53,675 nt of DNA from DATAGF01 sp963813355 (GTDB lineage: Bacteria; Actinomycetota; Thermoleophilia; Miltoncostaeales; Miltoncostaeaceae), in the NCBI GenBank assembly GCA_963813355.1, contig CAWEYS010000026.1, positions 1-53,675 on the forward strand, given 5' to 3'. Of this stretch, positions 50,521 to 53,675 are shown piece by piece. A model generated the notes under the pieces. It saw only the letters and a program-made list of their open reading frames with translations. It had not been told where the DNA came from and ran no database searches. Within the stretch, counting starts at the first letter, position 1. Each line of letters opens with the position of its first letter. Made by a program: the position numbers and the translations under genes.

Positions 50521-51474
50521 CTACGTCCGCGAGGTCGGTGGGCTGAAGGCCGTGCGGCCGTCCCGAGCAGCGGACTCGGCGCGGCCCTCGCGGACCAGGC
50601 GCTCCAGGTGGGCGAGGGCCTCGGCGACGGCGAAGCTGCGCTGGCCGGCGTCGAGGTCGGCCGGCCAGATGGCCAGCGAGACCTCGTACGCGGTGCGCGG
50701 CTCCGGCCCGAGCGCGGCGGCGGCCGCGTCGAGGCGGTCGCGGTGGTGGGCGGCGGTCGCGCGCGCCCGCGCGGGGGGATCGGCGACCGGCTCCCCGTGC
50801 CCCGGCAGCACCACCCGCGGCGCCAGCGCCTCGATGCGCCCGAGCGTGTCGAGGTAGAGGCCGAGCGGGTCGGGCTCGCAGCCCGGCCAGACGCCGATCG
50901 TGGGGGTGATGTCCGGCAGCAGGACGTCGCCGCCCACCAGGACCCCGTCCCGGAGGAGCCCGATGTGGCCGTCGGCGTGCCCCGGAAGCAGCAGCACCTC
51001 CCACCCGTCAACCCGGTCGCCGGGCTCCAGCGGCTCGGTCGGCGCGGTGCGGACGAGCACGGCCAGCGCGCGCCAGGAACGCTCCGCACCCTCCGCGTCG
51101 CGCTCGGGCAGCCCGTGGGCCAGGAGGTGCTCGCGCAGGAGCCCCGGCCAGCGGCCGTCGCCGTAGGCCGCGTCGCGCTGAGCCCGGTCGATCCGGCCCT
51201 CCAGCACGGGCCCGGCGCTGAGCGGGGCGACGTCGGCCGCGGCCCCGACGTGGTCAACGTGCATGTGGGTGATCACCACGCGCTCGAGCGGCGCGTCGAG
51301 GCCACCGACCACCTCGCGCCAGGCCGCGCCGGCGCCGGGGACGCCCAGCCCCGTGTCCACCAGCGTCCAGCCCCGGTCCCCGCGCAGCAGGTAGCAGTGG
51401 ACGTGGCCCACCCCGGCCGCCTCGAGGGTGACGCGGCGGATGCCGGGCAGCACGTCGGCGACGGCCGTCACCAT
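50521..51474 (-). CDS. Metallo-beta-lactamase-fold hydrolase
   Basis: 317 residues. The metal motif is VVITHMHVDHVGAAADV (HxHxDH), followed by LLLPGHADGHIGLL (His), LVGGDVLLPDITP (Asp) and RVVLPGHGEPVADPP (His). The C-terminal domain (RTAYEVSLAIWPADLDAGQR and a winged-helix-like end) is shared by the LACTB2-like group, which includes acyl-CoA or RNA-acting hydrolases. A shared operator core upstream links it to the fatty-acid operon, so a thioesterase-type role is plausible but not shown. Confidence 0.9.
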   Translation of the reverse strand: MVTAVADVLPGIRRVTLEAAGVGHVHCYLLRGDRGWTLVDTGLGVPGAGAAWREVVGGLDAPLERVVITHMHVDHVGAAADVAPLSAGPVLEGRIDRAQRDAAYGDGRWPGLLREHLLAHGLPERDAEGAERSWRALAVLVRTAPTEPLEPGDRVDGWEVLLLPGHADGHIGLLRDGVLVGGDVLLPDITPTIGVWPGCEPDPLGLYLDTLGRIEALAPRVVLPGHGEPVADPPARARATAAHHRDRLDAAAAALGPEPRTAYEVSLAIWPADLDAGQRSFAVAEALAHLERLVREGRAESAARDGRTAFSPPTSRT

Positions 51475-51489
51475 GGCGGCACGCTATCA

Positions 51490-51499
51490 AACGAACGTT
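51490..51499. promoter_or_regulatory. Second operator core of the TetR regulon
   Basis: AACGAACGTT within CAAACGAACGTTCGGTTG, a near-perfect 18-base palindrome with one mismatched pair. It sits between the divergent hydrolase (start 51474) and the anchored protein (start 51538), next to TTGACA at 51503-51508. Same core as at 42866-42875. Confidence 0.7.
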
Positions 51500-51537
51500 C
51501 GGTTGACATCGCTCGCGCGCTTTGCCACCCTCGTGAG

Positions 51538-52299
51538 GTGAGGCGGCGGAGCTACATCCTCATCGGCGTCGGCGTGCTGATCGTGGCGCTCGTCGTGGGT
51601 GGCTTCCTCTTCTGGCGCACGCTCGACGACACCGAGCCGGTCACCGCGTCGGACGCCCTCACCGAGTACCGCGAGAACCCGACCCCCGGCCAGGCCGCGC
51701 GCGGTCTGCCGGCGCCCGGCGTCTACGAGTACAGCGTCGCCGGCTCCGAGCAGCTCAGCCGAGGCCCGGTGGACATCGACCGCGCCCTGCCCCCCGTCGC
51801 GCCGATGCTGGTGCGCCACGGGGACGGCGGCTACGAGACCGACGTGCGCTACTCCGACGGCCACACCGAGCTGTCGCGCTACGACCTGCGGCCCCAGGGC
51901 GCGTTCGTCACCTTCGCGCGCACCGTCGTGAAGACGCCCGTCTCCACCACGACCCGCGACCGCGAGTGGACGCCGCCGCTGCTGCGGCTGCCCATCGCGC
52001 CCGAGGTCGGGCAGACCTGGGGTGGTCCGTTCACGGCCGGCGACCTCGAGCTCCAGATCGAGAACGAGGTCCTGCGCCGCGAGGCGGTCAACGTCGGCGG
52101 CCGGCGGGTGAACGCCTTCGTCATCGAGTCGCGCCAGGACATCACCGGCGAGTACACGGGCCAGCGCACGGAGACGTTCTGGTACGCGCCGGCCCAGGGC
52201 CTGGTGGTCAGGTACTCGATCGACTCCACCCTCGACGGGCCGACCGACTTCGACATCAGGGCGGAGCAGACCCTCCGCTCGCTGACCCCGCGGACCTGA
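51538..52299 (+). CDS. Membrane-anchored extracytoplasmic protein, unknown function
   Basis: 253 residues from GTG 51538. RRRSYILIGVGVLIVALVVG... is an N-terminal membrane anchor, and the rest is a beta-rich domain: LPAPGVYEYSVAGSEQLSRG, DGGYETDVRYSDGHTELSRY, TTTRDREWTPPLLRLPIAPE, VGQTWGGPFTAGDLELQIEN and TGQRTETFWYAPAQGLVVRY. The last block resembles domains of proteins that bind or modify envelope components, but I name no family. It shares the operator-bearing intergenic region with the hydrolase gene. Its 3' end overlaps the convergent gene by 44 bases. Confidence 0.78.
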   Translation: MRRRSYILIGVGVLIVALVVGGFLFWRTLDDTEPVTASDALTEYRENPTPGQAARGLPAPGVYEYSVAGSEQLSRGPVDIDRALPPVAPMLVRHGDGGYETDVRYSDGHTELSRYDLRPQGAFVTFARTVVKTPVSTTTRDREWTPPLLRLPIAPEVGQTWGGPFTAGDLELQIENEVLRREAVNVGGRRVNAFVIESRQDITGEYTGQRTETFWYAPAQGLVVRYSIDSTLDGPTDFDIRAEQTLRSLTPRT

Positions 52300-52864
52300 C
52301 GCCGGTCACCGTCAGGGGGGCGTCGAGCAGCGCGCGGTAGGCGCGCCGGTCGCGCCGGTAGTAGTCGAGGTCGTAGACCAGCAGGTTCACGGGGACCCAG
52401 AGGATCACCCACGAGGCGACCGAGAGCCCGGACGCGATCGGGTCCCAGTCGTCGTCGATCGCCTCCGCGAGGCCGTTCAGGACCACGACGGCCAGGAAGC
52501 CCCACAACAGGGAGCGGTAGCCGAAGCGGCGGCTGCCCTCGATCTCGTCGTCAACCAGGGCGATCTTGCGCCGGCAGTAGCGGACCATCGCCTCGCGGGC
52601 GCGCGCGTCGGCGTCGGGCGGCAGCTCCTGGCCCTCCGGCAGCTCGATCGTCACCGTCGCCGTGGCCTTCGGCTTCGCGAGGTAGAGCCGCGACAGCATC
52701 TGCTCGACCCCGGGCCGCTCGTCGTAGCCGGCGTGCTCGGCCCGGAACGGGTCGAGCTCGGGGGCCTGGAAGAGGTCCTCGATGCGCAGCAGCCGAACCC
52801 GGAGGTCAACGTGGCCCGGGCGCCGCCGCCACGGCCGCCGCAGTCGTTCCCACCGCGAGCTCAG
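52256..52864 (-). CDS. Two-TM membrane protein, unknown function (CTG start)
   Basis: 202 residues. Two adjacent hydrophobic spans near the C-terminus: GYRSLLWGFLAVVVLNGLAE and GLSVASWVILWVPVNLLVYD, with a short loop, preceded by a soluble part (LRIEDLFQAPELDPFRAEHA, TVTIELPEGQELPPDADARA). The only start that fits is CTG 52864, which overlaps the SIMPL stop as CTGA where ATGA or GTGA would be usual; no canonical start lies in the N-terminal 45 residues. Function unknown. It is translationally coupled to the SIMPL gene. Confidence 0.7.
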   Translation of the reverse strand: MSSRWERLRRPWRRRPGHVDLRVRLLRIEDLFQAPELDPFRAEHAGYDERPGVEQMLSRLYLAKPKATATVTIELPEGQELPPDADARAREAMVRYCRRKIALVDDEIEGSRRFGYRSLLWGFLAVVVLNGLAEAIDDDWDPIASGLSVASWVILWVPVNLLVYDLDYYRRDRRAYRALLDAPLTVTGVRSAGSASGGSAPP

Positions 52865-53568
52865 GCCGGACCGCCCTCGCCGGCCGCCCGCAGCGCGACC
52901 CGCACCGGGACCTCGGCGCTGCGCGGCTCGGGCTCCGGACGCAGCTCGCCGAGGGCCTCCTCCAGCTCGTCGGCCGACACGTCCGCGCTCAGCATCCGGC
53001 TGTAGTCGGGCGGCTCGCCGCCGCCCGGGTACTGCGGCGGGGCGCCGTGCTCGCCGATCGAGACCACGTCGCCGACCGCCATGCCCGCGGCGGCGGCCAG
53101 GCCCTCGGCCCGCTCCAGCGCGTCGCGCACGGCCTCCCGCTCCAGCTCGTCGCGCGTGCGGCGCTCGAGCGCGGGGCTCACCTCGAAGAACGGCGACACC
53201 CGCTGGGCGTCGGGGTGCGAGCCGATGCTGGCGACGATCTCGGCGGCCCGGCCGGCGTCGTCCTCCACGCCGATCAGGCAGAGCCCGGTGTAGCCGGCGA
53301 CCTCCCACCGCGTCTCCACCCGGCCCACCCGCTCCTCCTCGACGCTGCGCTGCTCCTGGCGGGTCGTGATGCGGCCGTCCGAGACGGCGACGCCCGGCAG
53401 CGAGGCGGCGACGTGGTCGAGCAGGCGCCGGCGCGCCTCCGCCGCCCGCGCCAGCGCCTCCGGCGCCGTCCGCAGCACGGGCGTCTGGACGCTCACCGAC
53501 ACGCGCACCCGGTCGGGGGTCACGAGGCGCTCGGCGCCTCCCATCACGAAGAGCGTGGGCATGGCCAC
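52861..53568 (-). CDS. SIMPL-domain (DUF541) protein
   Basis: 235 residues. Family pattern: TLFVMGGAERLVTPDRVRVS at the N-terminal strand, ALARAAEARRRLLDHVAASL, VSDGRITTRQEQRSVEEERV, VAGYTGLCLIGVEDDAGRAA and AVRDALERAEGLAAAAGMAV followed by VGDVVSIGE. Typical DUF541 proteins carry a signal peptide; none is obvious here, so it may be cytosolic. Role unknown (oligomeric periplasmic or signalling-associated proteins in other bacteria). Coupled to the two-TM protein gene downstream. Confidence 0.86.
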   Translation of the reverse strand: MAMPTLFVMGGAERLVTPDRVRVSVSVQTPVLRTAPEALARAAEARRRLLDHVAASLPGVAVSDGRITTRQEQRSVEEERVGRVETRWEVAGYTGLCLIGVEDDAGRAAEIVASIGSHPDAQRVSPFFEVSPALERRTRDELEREAVRDALERAEGLAAAAGMAVGDVVSIGEHGAPPQYPGGGEPPDYSRMLSADVSADELEEALGELRPEPEPRSAEVPVRVALRAAGEGGPA

Positions 53569-53601
53569 GTCAGGACGCTACCCGGCGGGGCCGTCCCGCG
53601 C

Positions 53602-53675
53602 TCAGCCGCCGGCGGCGGCGGCCTCCTCGCGGTAGGCCTCGAGCCAGTGGGCGAGCTCGGCCGGGTGACCCAGGG
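53602..53675 (-). CDS. C-terminal end of a gene running off the right edge
   Basis: The minus strand reads LGHPAELAHWLEAYREEAAA then AGG and TGA at 53602. The helical, acidic sequence looks like a genuine protein terminus. Too short to identify; same direction as the SIMPL gene, 34 bases before its start. Confidence 0.5.
   Translation of the reverse strand, partial: LGHPAELAHWLEAYREEAAAAGG

Noticed and set aside
51503..51531. Sigma70 promoter with TTGACA at 51503 for the anchored protein
   Set aside because: No acceptable -10 element at 16-18 bases; only the -35-like hexamer is convincing.

Overview
The window is very GC-rich with dense, short-spaced genes on both strands, many GTG starts and GTGA/ATGA overlaps. 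Gene content (F420/PPOX-type protein, DhaK/DhaL, HxlR/DUF899, GAF-type NarL kinases, long FadE-type acyl-CoA dehydrogenase, YbdK ligase, SIMPL protein) suits an actinobacterium. I infer a Thermoleophilia-like lineage (Solirubrobacter/Conexibacter side), but this rests on overall character and not on a marker gene.

Layout. 0-5 kb: a Cys-rich partial gene, a MocR regulator with its own GTCCAAT repeats, a small zinc-ribbon protein, a C-terminal remnant of soluble transhydrogenase, an M28 lipoprotein peptidase and a PAP2 membrane protein. 5-10.9 kb: a small Zn-ribbon protein, RsbW-like ATPase, NarL-type kinase and regulator, two small secreted proteins and a STAND-like ATPase; many of these carry single-base frameshifts. 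11-15.3 kb: an FAD oxidoreductase joined to an alpha/beta hydrolase, then a GAF kinase joined to its own response regulator. 15.4-18.8 kb: a tight operon of class II aldolase, HAD phosphatase, DhaL and DhaK (triose/ketose phosphate metabolism). 18.8-22.8 kb: TPR protein, small proteins, SemiSWEET and a patatin-like protein lacking the usual dyad Asp.

22.87-26.07 kb is a 3.16-kb island flanked by a 47-bp exact repeat of the 3' part of tRNA-Arg(ACG). It holds two decayed tyrosine recombinases and, as its only intact cargo, a promoter, a 63-residue peptide gene, an intrinsic terminator and a ~450-residue helical protein with HxxTHxxFY and HTTLV motifs. This looks like a precursor-peptide plus modifying-enzyme cassette and is the best candidate for an undescribed system. 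A second island of almost the same size (30.99-34.28 kb) is flanked by a 57-bp repeat of the tRNA-Ser(TGA) 3' part and carries a YbdK-type carboxylate-amine ligase and a secreted protein.

26-31 kb: haem peroxidase, Usp, methyltransferase, and a MarR/NAD(P)-binding operon divergent from a cupin. 34.4-40.7 kb: tRNA-Ser(GCT), YoaK, DUF899/HxlR with tandem operators, an IS630 element sitting in the HxlR stop codon, a PPOX protein, a collapsed hydrolase gene and a TetR/MFS efflux operon. 40.8-42.8 kb: an unknown polytopic membrane protein. 42.9-51.5 kb: a fatty-acid beta-oxidation operon (TetR, HAD/enoyl-CoA hydratase, thiolase, acyl-CoA dehydrogenase, acyl-CoA ligase) and a divergent metallo-beta-lactamase-fold hydrolase; the same operator core lies upstream of both units. 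The right edge carries an unknown anchored protein, a 2-TM protein, a SIMPL protein and a gene fragment.

Two window-wide oddities: at least ten single-base frameshifts, mostly one extra base in G/C runs and mostly between 6 and 18 kb, which I read as assembly errors; and three genes whose only sensible start is CTG.
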